A DNA stretch of 64,000 nucleotides from contig NZ_CP139992.1 of assembly GCF_034424155.1 (NCBI RefSeq), positions 3,426,012 through 3,490,011 of the forward strand, in the 5' to 3' direction. Below the pieces are notes generated by a model. That model made no database searches. It saw only the letters and a list, made by a program, of their open reading frames with translations, and was not told the origin of the DNA. This document shows, one piece after another, positions 51,732 through 61,243 of this stretch (the first letter of the stretch is position 1; each line of letters begins with the position of its first letter). A program made the translations under genes and the position numbers. This DNA is from Hafnia alvei (lineage in GTDB: Bacteria > Pseudomonadota > Gammaproteobacteria > Enterobacterales > Enterobacteriaceae).

Positions 51732-51956
51732 ATGAATATTCATAAATTAAAACGACGCACTAACGTCCACATGACCAAAATTGTATTGCTAATCAGCTTC
51801 TTTATTTTGATTGGCCGCTTAGTTTATGCTTCCTTTGGCGCGATATCCCATCATCAGGATAAAAAAGAAAACGCGACGCCAGCGCCAACGGAACAGTCTC
51901 AGCCTCTGCAAATGAATACCCCAGAATCACCGTCAACGGATAAAAAAGGGACATAA
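51732..51956 (+). CDS. yfgG: Small membrane protein YfgG (DUF2633)
   Basis: A small protein that E. coli studies link to nickel/cobalt stress. The 74 residues have a basic N-terminus, then MTKIVLLISFFILIGRLVYASFGA, read in two parts (MTKIVLLISFF and ILIGRLVYASF), which closely tracks the E. coli MTRIVLLISF...GRFIY...GA segment. This forms a single membrane helix (about 15-35). A charged and then Pro/Thr/Ser-rich tail follows, longer than in E. coli. The divergent pairing with pdeF is the same as in E. coli (yfgF/yfgG). Confidence 0.85.
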   Translation: MNIHKLKRRTNVHMTKIVLLISFFILIGRLVYASFGAISHHQDKKENATPAPTEQSQPLQMNTPESPSTDKKGT

Positions 51957-52038
51957 CCCTAGCCGGACAGCTACTATTTAAGAGTCCAGTTCCCACCTGC
52001 AGCTTAATAATTTATAAGAAAAAGGAATTACCTTTCCG

Positions 52039-53475
52039 ATGCCCGTCATTGCAAAAAACAGTGTCAAACAGCGCGCAGAAGATCGCTTCCGCATCCTCCA
52101 GTTATTACTCAATAATAAATCGTTATCTGAAGGGATACTTGGCAAGCTTGAAGACCCCTCGCAGCTCAACAACCCCGAACTTCTCGACCAAACAGCTGAA
52201 ATAAAATCGCTGGTGAATAAACTCCCTGCGCCCGACCTGGCGGATACGCTAGAAGCACTTCCCGCAGAAGAAAGACATGCATTATGGCGTTTGGTTGGAA
52301 AAGAAAAGCGCGGCAAAACGCTGGTTGAAGCCTCCGAAAGCGTCTGGGATAGCCTGATCGACGAAATGAGTGACAAAGAGTTACTCAAGGCCCTGCAATC
52401 ACTCGATATTGATGAACAGGTTTATCTCGGACAATACCTCCCCCGCAATTTGATGGGGCGTCTCTTGACGTCCATGGAGCCTGAGCAACGCGCACAGGTT
52501 CGCGAAGTTATTCGCTACGGCAAGCATACCGTTGGCGCAATCATGGACTTCGAAATCATTACCGTGCGCCCTGATATTTCTCTCGCTACCGTGCAGCGCT
52601 TCTTACGTATGCGAGGAACCATTCCGCTTAACACGGATAAACTGTTTGTCACTGACCGCACTAATCGTCTGCTCGGTGAACTGTCTTTAACCACGGTCTT
52701 GCTGAATAAACCTGAGGCGCGGGTTGGTGAGGTCATGGACAAAGACCCTGCCACTTTTGATCCTGAAGATAATGACGAAGACGCAGCGCGTACCTTTGAG
52801 CGCGATGACTTACTCAGCGCTGCCGTTATTGATGGCAAAGGCAAGCTGATGGGACGCCTCACCATCGAAGATATCGTTGATGTGGTTTATGAAGAAAGCG
52901 ACACTGACTTACGCCGTATGGGTGGTTTGAGCGCCGAAGAAGACGTTTTCGCTCCCGTAACAAAAGCGGTCAAAACCCGTTGGGCATGGCTGGCCATCAA
53001 CCTATGTACGGCCTTTGTGGCTTCGCGCGTCATCGGCTTATTTGAGCACACTATTTCGCAGTTGGTGGCGCTTGCAGCGCTGATGCCAATAGTGGCGGGG
53101 ATCGGCGGTAACACCGGAAATCAAACTATCACCATGATCGTTCGTGCCCTAGCCTTACAGCACATTCAAGCAGGGAATGTCTCATTCCTATTACTACGCG
53201 AGCTGGGTGTGGCGCTGATTAATGGTGTGGTTTGGGGCGGCATTATGGGCATTGTCACTTTTTTGCTTTACCACAATGCAGCGATGGGTGGCGTCATGAC
53301 GCTGGCAATGGTGCTAAATTTACTCATGGCGGCGTTAATGGGTGTCATTATCCCGATGACCATGATGCGTTTTGGCCGTGATCCTGCCGTGGGTTCTAGT
53401 GTGCTTATTACCGCGATCACCGACACCGGCGGATTCTTTATTTTCCTTGGTTTGGCAACCCTATTCTTGCTTTAG
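52039..53475 (+). CDS. mgtE: Magnesium transporter MgtE
   Basis: MgtE is a homodimeric Mg2+ channel gated by intracellular Mg2+. The 478-residue protein has the expected order: an MgtE N domain (about 30-160), two CBS domains (about 165-285), a plug helix and five C-terminal membrane helices (310-478). The family signature PIVAGIGGNTGNQTITMIVR is seen near 354, and TAITDTGGFFIFLG near the C-terminus carries the conserved Asp of the pore. No M-box riboswitch was found upstream. E. coli K-12 has no mgtE. Confidence 0.93.
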   Translation: MPVIAKNSVKQRAEDRFRILQLLLNNKSLSEGILGKLEDPSQLNNPELLDQTAEIKSLVNKLPAPDLADTLEALPAEERHALWRLVGKEKRGKTLVEASESVWDSLIDEMSDKELLKALQSLDIDEQVYLGQYLPRNLMGRLLTSMEPEQRAQVREVIRYGKHTVGAIMDFEIITVRPDISLATVQRFLRMRGTIPLNTDKLFVTDRTNRLLGELSLTTVLLNKPEARVGEVMDKDPATFDPEDNDEDAARTFERDDLLSAAVIDGKGKLMGRLTIEDIVDVVYEESDTDLRRMGGLSAEEDVFAPVTKAVKTRWAWLAINLCTAFVASRVIGLFEHTISQLVALAALMPIVAGIGGNTGNQTITMIVRALALQHIQAGNVSFLLLRELGVALINGVVWGGIMGIVTFLLYHNAAMGGVMTLAMVLNLLMAALMGVIIPMTMMRFGRDPAVGSSVLITAITDTGGFFIFLGLATLFLL

Positions 53476-53703
53476 CTTTTGTTTCAACATCTCGCCAGAT
53501 TTTAAGCTAGCGCACACGTTATTCTGTTAACTTGTGTGCTACAGCTCAATACCGAATCAGAGATAAATCAAAATTCATTTGCTATGCTAATTAATGTTGC
53601 ACAAGATGACATTTAGACTAATATTCGTGAAAATGTTAGCGCAAGAAATATCAGATAAATTAATATATTGAACGTGTCATTTACACGTCACTAAGGCAGG
53701 GGT

Positions 53704-56691
53704 ATGGATGTCAGTTTAGATGTTGGCGATGAAAAAAAGCCCTACTTTATTGTGACCCTCACCATTTTCGCCGGTCTAATTTACCTGCTTGCCTGCTTCT
53801 GCATCACACTTACTCAGCACGACACCAATCTGGCTTCTCTGTGGTTCCCCACGGCGGCGACCATTGCCTTTTTATTCCACCATAGAAAGCATCAATGGCC
53901 TTTTATACTGATCGCGGCTCAGCTAGCGACCATGGCAGCCAACTGGACATTTTTCCCCATCAGTCTTTTTTCGATTCAGCTCGCTCTGATTAATCAGGTT
54001 CAAGCCGTGGTCTGCACCTTGCTGTTGAGCCGCTTCTTGAACCACAAATCGCCGATAAACGGCCTCTACACTTGGCTCCGATTCGTTATTTGCAGCGTGA
54101 TACTTGCGCCGCTATTTAGCGCAACGTTAGCCGCCACCATTGTTTCGCTGCACGGGCTTGCGCCATTCAACCAGATCTTTGGCGTCTGGTTTATGTCAGA
54201 ATCAATCAGCGTGATGGCACTCACGCCGGTGGGCCTTCTTTATTATCGTGGTTTTTGGCGTAAGAGCCTGAATGAGCGAACGCTGACAGAAAGCATCATG
54301 ATCATAGCGATTGCGATGGTTTCCTGCTTTTATGCCATGCAGTACCTGCCCTTCCCCTTCACTTTCGCCATTATTCCCATGCTTTGGGCCGCGATTCGCT
54401 TACCGCTGCTACAGGCTTTCACCAGTTTTTTATGTGTGATTATCCTGCTGGCAATCATGATGGCCTATCACGTAGTCGATATACGTTCGGCCTACCCTTC
54501 AGTGAATGATGTACTGGTTTATACCCCGCTTCTCCTAGTGCTATTGCCCGTTAACTCGGTTGCTGTACTGATGCACGCATTCCGCTTAGAGCGCGACCAC
54601 ATCGAAGAAAGCGAAACTCGTTTTCGCAACGTTATTGAATTTTCAGCCATCGGTACCGCGTTGGTTGCTCTTGATGGCCGCTGGATCCAGGTAAACCCTG
54701 CGCTTTGCCAGATGCTGGGCTATCCTGCTCGCACGCTAACCGACATGACGTTTCAAGACATCACGCACCGTGACGATTTGGAGTCCGATCTCAGCCAGCT
54801 AAGCGCTTTAGTTGAAGGCAAAATCAGCAGCTACAGCATGGAAAAACGCTACTTACACAGTTCAGGCACCAGCATTTGGACTCTGCTCAGCGTCTCCTTA
54901 ATTCGCGACCCGCAAGGCGAACCGCTGTATTTTGTATCGCAAATCAAAGACATCAGCGAAATAAAGAATAACGAAAGATACAAACAACAGCTTTTAGACA
55001 AACTGCATGAAGAAAAAGAGCGTCTGCATATCACCTTAACGTCGATCGGCGATGCGGTAATCAGCACCGATAGCTTGATGCGCGTGACGTTTATGAACCC
55101 TGTGGCAGAAAAGATGACCGGCTGGACACAAGAGGAAGCGCTCGGTTTGCCTATCGACAATATCGTACATTTATACGACGGCATTGATGGTGACAGCGTC
55201 TACCCGCTACGTACCGATGAGAATAGTCATACCAGACGTGCCGAAGATCGTCTGATCCTCAAAAATTTGCAAGGCGCACATTTCGATGTGCAGAGTAGGG
55301 TCTCCGAGCTCACATCCATTAACGGAAACTTAATGGGCTATGTGCTGGTGTTCCAAGATGTCAGCGAATCCCGAGAACTGCTACGCAAACTCTCTTATAG
55401 CGCATTGCATGACCCTCTTACAGGGCTCCCGAATCGAGTGAGCTTTGAACAGGCGCTTAAACGAGCCCTCCGTCAGGCCGTGGAGGAAGAACGCACCCAT
55501 GCGCTGATATTCCTCGATCTTGATCGGTTTAAAGCCGTCAACGACAGCGCTGGCCATGCCGCGGGCGATGCCCTATTGCAAAAAATCAGCCAACTCATGC
55601 ATTCAAATATCCGTACTCAGGATATATTGGCTCGTCTGGGCGGCGATGAATTTGCCTTTATCCTCATCGATTGCGAAGCAGACAAAGCCAAAGAGATCAT
55701 TACACGCGTCATCAATCAGATAAATGACTACATCTTTGAATGGGAAGGAAAACTTCATCGCGTTGGGGCTAGCGCAGGCATGACGCTTATCAACATAGGC
55801 AATGCACTAGCTGTCGATTTGATGAATCAGGCCGATATTGCGTGTTACACCGCGAAGCACAGCGGACGTGGCAAATTGATGAGCTATGAACCCAAACACA
55901 AGCAGCACATAAACTATGGCAAAGGGTTGCTTGGCGCAGAAGAAATTGATGATATTTTGACTCAAAACCGCATCAACATTCAGGCCCAGGGGATTGCTCC
56001 GCCGAAAACGCCCCAGTCGATTGCTTTTTATAATCTCGAACTTATTCCTCATAGCACCGCGGGCATCAACATTTTACCTGAGCTATTTCAGGAGTCCTGC
56101 TTCCAAAACCATCGTAGAGAAGAGGTCGATCGCTGGATGCTGCGTGAAGTGCTTGAGAACCAAGCACAAGCATTAAAAAGCAAAGGAATCAGCATAGCTA
56201 TCCCTGTTGCCACCAGCAGCCTGTGCAACCCAACATTTACCACACAAATGTTTGAGATGATTCAAGCTTCACAGCTTCCTCCTACTCGATTACTGATTAG
56301 AATACCTGAAAGCGCTCTCAACGAAGATTACGCACATGCACAACCAGCTCTCAATACGCTCACTGAGTTGGGCTGTCGCTTGATCGTTGAAGACTTTGGT
56401 CGCAATCTCAGCGTGACTGAACGTTTGCAGTCAGTCAAAATCGAATATGTCATGATCACACCAACGCTTATCACCAACGTACATTGCAACCAAATGGATG
56501 AAGTTCTGGTTTCGATCATCCACGGAAATGCATGGCGACACGGCGCACAGACTATCGCAGGACCTGCAGATATACAGGCCTCCTTGCTTACCCTCGATAG
56601 CATCAAAATCGACTTAACATTTGGCAATATGATTCAAGAAGTTAAACCGCTTTCGTCCGTTCTCCAAGGCGGATATTTCGGCATTAACTAA
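53704..56691 (+). CDS. dgcE: Diguanylate cyclase DgcE-like (MASE1-PAS-PAS-GGDEF-degenerate EAL)
   Basis: A membrane cyclase that makes cyclic-di-GMP. The 995 residues contain an eight-helix MASE1 region (about 12-300), two PAS domains (about 305-425 and 440-560), a GGDEF domain, and an EAL-like domain (about 760-995). The intact GGDEF is at 646-650, and the product-inhibition site RxxD lies five residues upstream (Arg637-Asp640). The EAL-like domain lacks the key residues: its DDFGTG position reads EDFGRN, and no EAL motif is seen. E. coli DgcE (YegE, 1105 residues) has the same order but is longer. Position next to alkA and yegD is as in E. coli. The stop overlaps that of ogt by four bases. 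Confidence 0.9.
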   Translation: MDVSLDVGDEKKPYFIVTLTIFAGLIYLLACFCITLTQHDTNLASLWFPTAATIAFLFHHRKHQWPFILIAAQLATMAANWTFFPISLFSIQLALINQVQAVVCTLLLSRFLNHKSPINGLYTWLRFVICSVILAPLFSATLAATIVSLHGLAPFNQIFGVWFMSESISVMALTPVGLLYYRGFWRKSLNERTLTESIMIIAIAMVSCFYAMQYLPFPFTFAIIPMLWAAIRLPLLQAFTSFLCVIILLAIMMAYHVVDIRSAYPSVNDVLVYTPLLLVLLPVNSVAVLMHAFRLERDHIEESETRFRNVIEFSAIGTALVALDGRWIQVNPALCQMLGYPARTLTDMTFQDITHRDDLESDLSQLSALVEGKISSYSMEKRYLHSSGTSIWTLLSVSLIRDPQGEPLYFVSQIKDISEIKNNERYKQQLLDKLHEEKERLHITLTSIGDAVISTDSLMRVTFMNPVAEKMTGWTQEEALGLPIDNIVHLYDGIDGDSVYPLRTDENSHTRRAEDRLILKNLQGAHFDVQSRVSELTSINGNLMGYVLVFQDVSESRELLRKLSYSALHDPLTGLPNRVSFEQALKRALRQAVEEERTHALIFLDLDRFKAVNDSAGHAAGDALLQKISQLMHSNIRTQDILARLGGDEFAFILIDCEADKAKEIITRVINQINDYIFEWEGKLHRVGASAGMTLINIGNALAVDLMNQADIACYTAKHSGRGKLMSYEPKHKQHINYGKGLLGAEEIDDILTQNRINIQAQGIAPPKTPQSIAFYNLELIPHSTAGINILPELFQESCFQNHRREEVDRWMLREVLENQAQALKSKGISIAIPVATSSLCNPTFTTQMFEMIQASQLPPTRLLIRIPESALNEDYAHAQPALNTLTELGCRLIVEDFGRNLSVTERLQSVKIEYVMITPTLITNVHCNQMDEVLVSIIHGNAWRHGAQTIAGPADIQASLLTLDSIKIDLTFGNMIQEVKPLSSVLQGGYFGIN

Positions 56692-57170
56692 AGCGGAATA
56701 TCGGCGCCCTCTCGCTTCAAAAGCCAGGCTTTCCTATCAATGCCGCCCGCATAACCGGTCAATTTCCCCGAAGATCCAATTACCCGATGGCACGGGATCA
56801 CGACCGACCACGGATTATGACCGATCGCCTGAGCAACGGCCCGCACGCCCTTAGGGTTACCCACTTTCAGAGCCACGGCCATATAGGTACAGGTTTCGCC
56901 GCACGGAATCTCACTCAGCGCCTGCCATACAGCCTGTTGGAATGGCGTGCCACGCACCGCTAGCGGGAAATCAAAGCCATCGCTTTCACCGGAAAAATAA
57001 GCCTGTAGCTGCTGACGAGCACGTTCAAGCACGGGATGATTATTGAGTTCCTGATGCTGACGAAAATCAGGAAGATATTTTTGCCCGTCAAAATAGACGC
57101 CATGTACAAAGCTATCATCAAACAAGATAAACATCTGGCCCTGAGGCGTTTTAAACTGGCTGTAATTCAT
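56688..57170 (-). CDS. ogt: Methylated-DNA-[protein]-cysteine S-methyltransferase (Ogt)
   Basis: A suicide enzyme that moves alkyl groups from O6-alkylguanine in DNA to its own cysteine. The 160-residue protein has the family core NPWSVVIPCHRVIGSSGKLTGYAGG, read as NPWSVVIPCHRV plus a glycine-rich stretch, with the acceptor Cys127. The RAVAQAIGHNP helix-turn-helix recognition segment precedes it. I chose the ATG at 57170: its A is the last base of the alkA-fusion stop (TGATG), with GGAG eight bases upstream. This coupling indicates a repair operon. Confidence 0.93.
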   Translation of the reverse strand: MNYSQFKTPQGQMFILFDDSFVHGVYFDGQKYLPDFRQHQELNNHPVLERARQQLQAYFSGESDGFDFPLAVRGTPFQQAVWQALSEIPCGETCTYMAVALKVGNPKGVRAVAQAIGHNPWSVVIPCHRVIGSSGKLTGYAGGIDRKAWLLKREGADIPL

Positions 57171-58606
57171 CAACATGTCTCCATTGTCCAAGCGTCGTTA
57201 TGCCAAAGATGTAAATTGGCATAGGCCCGCCATGGCCGCCATCGTTCGGCATATTTCACAATTTTACTCGGCGTCATCTGCGGGAAACGCTGTTTAATCA
57301 GATAATCGCCCTGCAAGAAAGCATCTGGCCAGCTCCACGCGCGCATCGCAATATAGGTGGCGGTCCAACTGCCGATCCCCGGAATAGCTGTGATAGCAGC
57401 AATACTCCCTTCAATATCCAGAACATCTTCTAAGATCAGACGTCCCTCGCTCACCTCGTGCGCCAAACGCACAATACTAGCAGCACGTTTAAGCGGGATG
57501 CCGATGGTTTTCAGCTCTTCCGCAGAAAGCGCAGCCAACCGATTAGCATTAGGGAATATGGCATTCAAACCTTCTAACGGCGTTTCGACGAAATCCCCCC
57601 ACCGCTCAGCAATCGCCGAAGCAAATTTCGCCGCCATTTTTACACTCACTACCTGCCCTAAAATAGCGCGTACCGACTGTTCAAACGCATTCATGCACCC
57701 CGGCAAACGCAACCCTGGATTGTGCATGGCAAGCTTGCCTAAGCCTTCAGCAATAGCCTGTGGGTCCGCATCTAAATCTAACAATTGACGAACTCGGCGC
57801 AGCACTTCTGGCGCATGGGCCGTTAAAGAACTCGAAATCTGTACGTTAACCCGACATCGCGACTCATCAGGATGCAAAGCAATCCATCCCGAATCCTGCC
57901 CCACGCGCAACGTGCGCTGATACTCTCCTTCCACCGTCACCTTATCTACACCCGCCACACAACGTGTCTGCAAAAACCCTAGCATCCAGCCCCAATCATA
58001 AGGAGGACGATAGCTGACCGACAGCATGAGACCTTCTTCTTGTTTCGCCTTGTTGGCGCGCAAAGAGCTGGGCGTCATTCGATACCTCGCACTAAATAGT
58101 TCATTGAAACGACGCAGGCTGCCAAACCCCGCGCTAAATGCGACTTCTTCTAGTGGCAACTGGCTATCCATTAAAAGCCGTTTAGCCTGTAGCAAGCGAT
58201 AAGACTGTGCATACTCAATCGGGGAAGCACCAAAATGCTCGGCGAAAACCCGTCGTAGCTGGCGATCCGAAATACCGAGACGCGACGCTAACGCTTCACA
58301 ACTGTGCTGCGTTAAATAGCCCTGCTCAATCAACTGAACCGCAACCTGTATGTAGCGATTAGAGAGATCGACGATAGATAGCCCAGGGGCAAGCTCTGGG
58401 CGACACTTTAAACAAGGACGATAACCATCACGTTCAGCTGCCGCCGCGCTCGGATAAAAATGACAGTTCTCCGCTTTCGGCGTGCGCGCCCCACATACCG
58501 TACGGCAATATATTTTTGTTGATGAAACGCCAACAAAAATACGCCCATCAAATTTGGGATCGCGTGCTTTTAATGCGGCATACCAGATTTCATGATTACC
58601 GTTCAT
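57170..58606 (-). CDS. alkA: Ada-type regulator fused to 3-methyladenine glycosylase AlkA
   Basis: A 478-residue multi-domain protein. Residues ~1-80 form the Ada metal-binding domain, whose cysteines 34, 38, 65 and 68 keep the exact Ada spacing (C-x3-C-x26-C-x2-C); Cys34 should accept a methyl from phosphotriesters. Residues ~85-190 are an AraC helix-turn-helix region (QHSCEALASRLGISDRQLRRVF). Residues ~200-478 are an AlkA-like glycosylase with the helix-hairpin-helix segment IPGIGSWTATYIAMR and catalytic Asp434 (GDYLIKQRF). In E. coli Ada and AlkA are separate. I chose the ATG at 58606 (GGGGG site); longer starts lack a site. The organisation suggests a self-regulated alkylation response with ogt. 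Confidence 0.92.
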   Translation of the reverse strand: MNGNHEIWYAALKARDPKFDGRIFVGVSSTKIYCRTVCGARTPKAENCHFYPSAAAAERDGYRPCLKCRPELAPGLSIVDLSNRYIQVAVQLIEQGYLTQHSCEALASRLGISDRQLRRVFAEHFGASPIEYAQSYRLLQAKRLLMDSQLPLEEVAFSAGFGSLRRFNELFSARYRMTPSSLRANKAKQEEGLMLSVSYRPPYDWGWMLGFLQTRCVAGVDKVTVEGEYQRTLRVGQDSGWIALHPDESRCRVNVQISSSLTAHAPEVLRRVRQLLDLDADPQAIAEGLGKLAMHNPGLRLPGCMNAFEQSVRAILGQVVSVKMAAKFASAIAERWGDFVETPLEGLNAIFPNANRLAALSAEELKTIGIPLKRAASIVRLAHEVSEGRLILEDVLDIEGSIAAITAIPGIGSWTATYIAMRAWSWPDAFLQGDYLIKQRFPQMTPSKIVKYAERWRPWRAYANLHLWHNDAWTMETC

Positions 58607-58801
58607 ATTTTCCCCCGCTTCTTCTGTATACAGCTTATCTTTAATTATCCGTTCTGACTCGCGGAAATCGGACATTGATATCACAACAAAATTGGCATCA
58701 GCATGCGCTTAAAAAGGAATGACGGGAGGAGTTCATTGATGAAAACGGCACAATAGAGTAAAGTCGCCGCCCTTCATGGCATGGGGAACGCAGGAGAACA
58801 T

Positions 58802-60154
58802 ATGTTTATTGGATTTGATTACGGTACCGCAAACTGCTCCGTCGCAGTCATGCAGGGTGACCAACCTGAATTACTACCGCTTGAGCAGGACTCTCCGTAT
58901 CTGCCCTCAATGTTGTGTGCGCCCACGCGTGAAGCAGTAAGCGAATGCTTACATCGCCATTGGCAAGTGCCCACTGGCAGCGATGAAAATCAGCAATTGC
59001 TGCGCCGTGCAATAAATTTTAATCGGGAAGAGGATATTCCCGTCACCGCAGACAGCCTACAGTTTGGCTTAAAGGCGCTAAGCCTGTATGTAGAAGATCC
59101 TGAAGAGGTCTACTTCGTCAAATCACCAAAGTCATTCTTGGGTGCCAACGGCTTAAAACCTCAGCAAATCGCGATGTTTGAGGATTTGGTGTGCGCTATG
59201 ATGTTCCACATCAAGCGTCAGGCAGAAAGCACGCTGAATCAATCAATTACCCAAGCGGTTATTGGACGCCCGGTCAACTTTCAAGGTACCGGCGGTGAAG
59301 ACGCGAACGCGCAGGCGCAAGGTATTCTTGACCGTGCCGCACACCGCGCAGGTTTTCAGGATGTGACTTTTCAATTTGAGCCGGTTGCCGCGGGGCTAGA
59401 TTTTGAAGCAACGCTGAATGAAGAGAAAAAAGTGCTGGTCGTTGATATCGGAGGGGGTACAACCGACTGCTCTGTGCTGCTGATGGGGCCACAGTGGCGC
59501 GATCGTACCGATCGTCATGAGAGCCTGCTTGGGCACAGTGGTTGCCGCGTGGGCGGTAACGACTTAGATATCATGCTGGCCTTTAAACAGCTAATGCCGC
59601 TGTTGGGCGCGGGCGGCGTCACCGAAAAAGGCACCGCACTACCGGCCTTACCTTACTGGAATGCGGTCGCCACCAACGACGTTCCCGCACAAAGCGATTT
59701 TTACAGCACAGCAAATGGCCGCATGTTACGCGATCTGATCCGTGATGCCGCTGAGCCTAACAAGGTTGAACTTCTGCTGAAAGTTTACCAGCAGCGTTTA
59801 AGCTACCGCTTAGTACGTAGCGCGGAAGAGAGCAAAATTGCGCTTTCTCAGCAGGATAGCATCAGCACGACGCTGGATTTCATCGCCAACGGTTTGGTAC
59901 AGCACCTCAACGTTCATGAATTAGCCGAAGCTATCACTCAGCCTCTCGAACGCATTCAGGAACAGGTTAGCAGTGCCTTGACCGTCAGCAACATTACGCC
60001 TGATGTCATCTATCTAACCGGAGGAAGTGCTCGCTCACCTCTGATTCGTGATGCGTTGGCGCGTCAGCTACCGGGGATCCCTATCGTCGGCGGCAATGAT
60101 TTCGGCTCGGTCACAGCCGGCCTAGCACGCTGGGCGCAGCGCATTTATCGCTAA
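58802..60154 (+). CDS. yegD: Hsp70-like protein YegD
   Basis: A short Hsp70/DnaK-type ATPase of unknown client. At 450 residues it equals E. coli YegD. The actin-like ATPase motifs are present: FIGFDYGTANCSVAVM (phosphate-1), VVDIGGGTTDCSV (phosphate-2) and IYLTGGSARSPLIRDAL (adenosine). There is no substrate-binding domain of the DnaK kind. The ATG at 58802 has a GGAGAACAT site; it is divergent from the alkA fusion, as E. coli yegD is from alkA. Confidence 0.95.
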   Translation: MFIGFDYGTANCSVAVMQGDQPELLPLEQDSPYLPSMLCAPTREAVSECLHRHWQVPTGSDENQQLLRRAINFNREEDIPVTADSLQFGLKALSLYVEDPEEVYFVKSPKSFLGANGLKPQQIAMFEDLVCAMMFHIKRQAESTLNQSITQAVIGRPVNFQGTGGEDANAQAQGILDRAAHRAGFQDVTFQFEPVAAGLDFEATLNEEKKVLVVDIGGGTTDCSVLLMGPQWRDRTDRHESLLGHSGCRVGGNDLDIMLAFKQLMPLLGAGGVTEKGTALPALPYWNAVATNDVPAQSDFYSTANGRMLRDLIRDAAEPNKVELLLKVYQQRLSYRLVRSAEESKIALSQQDSISTTLDFIANGLVQHLNVHELAEAITQPLERIQEQVSSALTVSNITPDVIYLTGGSARSPLIRDALARQLPGIPIVGGNDFGSVTAGLARWAQRIYR

Positions 60155-60192
60155 GCGTAAGTAAATACCAACTTACCCATTAAATATGGCAC

Positions 60193-60735
60193 CTATTGAA
60201 CATCATCTGTAGGTGCCACGTTTTTTGTCTGCTGTGCAGCGGCGTCAAGGCGCTCAGTCAAACGGCGAATCGCTTCCGTGAGTGCCTGAATCTCTTTCTC
60301 TTTCAACAAATCGATTTTTTCATGCAACAACTCGATTTCTAGCTCAGCTTTCACGTTAATCTCAAAATCATTTTCCGCCCTTTTTCTATCCATATCACTT
60401 TGCCGCGTTTGGCTCATCATAATGGCGGGTGCCGTATAGGCTGCCTGAAATGAAAGCAGCAAATTCAAGAGGATAAATGGGTAGGGATCCCACGCATTAT
60501 GGCCAAACCATGCATTACCAACCATCCAGCACGCCAGCAAAATACTTTGAATAATGATAAACCGCCACGAACCAATCACGCTGGTAACGCCATCGGCCAT
60601 ACGTTGGCCTAGCGTTAGAGTAGGCACCGATGCACCTGCTACATTCGCGACCTTTTTCTGATTCAGGAACTTCTCTCGACGTAAACGACGTGATTCACGC
60701 AGCTTTTGTAGTAATGAGTTATCGTTAATATTCAT
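60193..60735 (-). CDS. DUF1003 membrane protein
   Basis: A predicted membrane protein of unknown function. The 180-residue chain has a basic N-terminus and then two hydrophobic helices (about residues 55-75 and 88-110). The DUF1003 core follows: FIIIQSILLACWMVGNAW and PYPFILLNLLLSFQAAYTAPAIMMSQ, read in parts, with RQ.DRKRAENDFEIN. A long charged helix, probably a coiled coil (about 125-165, ELEIELLHEKIDLLKEKE), ends the protein. I used the ATG at 60735; a TTG six codons upstream is open. Confidence 0.85.
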   Translation of the reverse strand: MNINDNSLLQKLRESRRLRREKFLNQKKVANVAGASVPTLTLGQRMADGVTSVIGSWRFIIIQSILLACWMVGNAWFGHNAWDPYPFILLNLLLSFQAAYTAPAIMMSQTRQSDMDRKRAENDFEINVKAELEIELLHEKIDLLKEKEIQALTEAIRRLTERLDAAAQQTKNVAPTDDVQ

Positions 60736-60753
60736 GGAGTTTCTCTGTATCAA

Positions 60754-61243
60754 ACATCAGTAGCTTTCATCGTAGAGCAATTGAATCGACGACAGGATAC
60801 TCCCACTTTGGCAACGACGTCTGAATTCGTCAAACATGCATCCGCAAAGTCGATAAAAAAAGACAAATCAGGCATCTATTCTCATTTGCGTTACATGATT
60901 CAAATCACGAATTAAGATTGAAATTTAGTTCTTCAGTGAATGATTAAGGGCAAAATCGGTTGTGAATTTGTTAGCTTTTTGGGCATGTTTTTTGCCGGAG
61001 CTAAATAAAACGAAAAAATAGCACGAAAAGCAAAAAAGAAAGGCCTCAAGTACGCTTAGACATCTTGTCAGATTGCCCCCCGTGGGGCAAAATACGCGCC
61101 CTGCAAATGGCCGATGTATAAAATGACATCGGTTATTTTTTTGCATCAGGTAATGAGTTTTATAACTGAGGCCGGCTTAAAACCGGACATGATAATCGCT
61201 ATTAAGCGGCACATTTAGCCGCGCTACTACTGAGGAAACTTAG
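60754..61243 (+). promoter_or_regulatory. Structured leader region of the putrescine importer
   Basis: A 490-base AT-rich region without a credible gene. Its right part carries a hairpin TTGCCCC/GGGGCAA (61073-61079 with 61084-61090), then a terminator-like hairpin at 61111-61142. A further hairpin GCGGC/GCCGC follows near 61206-61222. The series suggests either a small RNA gene ending at 61142 or an attenuated leader of the importer. Which it is cannot be told from the sequence. Confidence 0.45.
61111..61142 (+). terminator. Terminator or attenuator upstream of the importer
   Basis: The stem CCGATGT/ACATCGG (61111-61117 with 61126-61132, loop ATAAAATG) is followed by TTATTTTTTT. It looks like an intrinsic terminator on the plus strand, yet the nearest downstream gene start is more than 100 bases on, and no plus-strand gene ends nearby upstream. 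Confidence 0.7.

Noticed and set aside
51957-52038. Possible M-box magnesium riboswitch before mgtE
   Set aside because: Only about 80 bases separate yfgG and mgtE, too short for an M-box, and no matching pattern was seen.
60925-61146. A 73-codon minus-strand frame upstream of the importer
   Set aside because: It runs across the predicted hairpins, has no ribosome-binding site and shows no recognisable domain.
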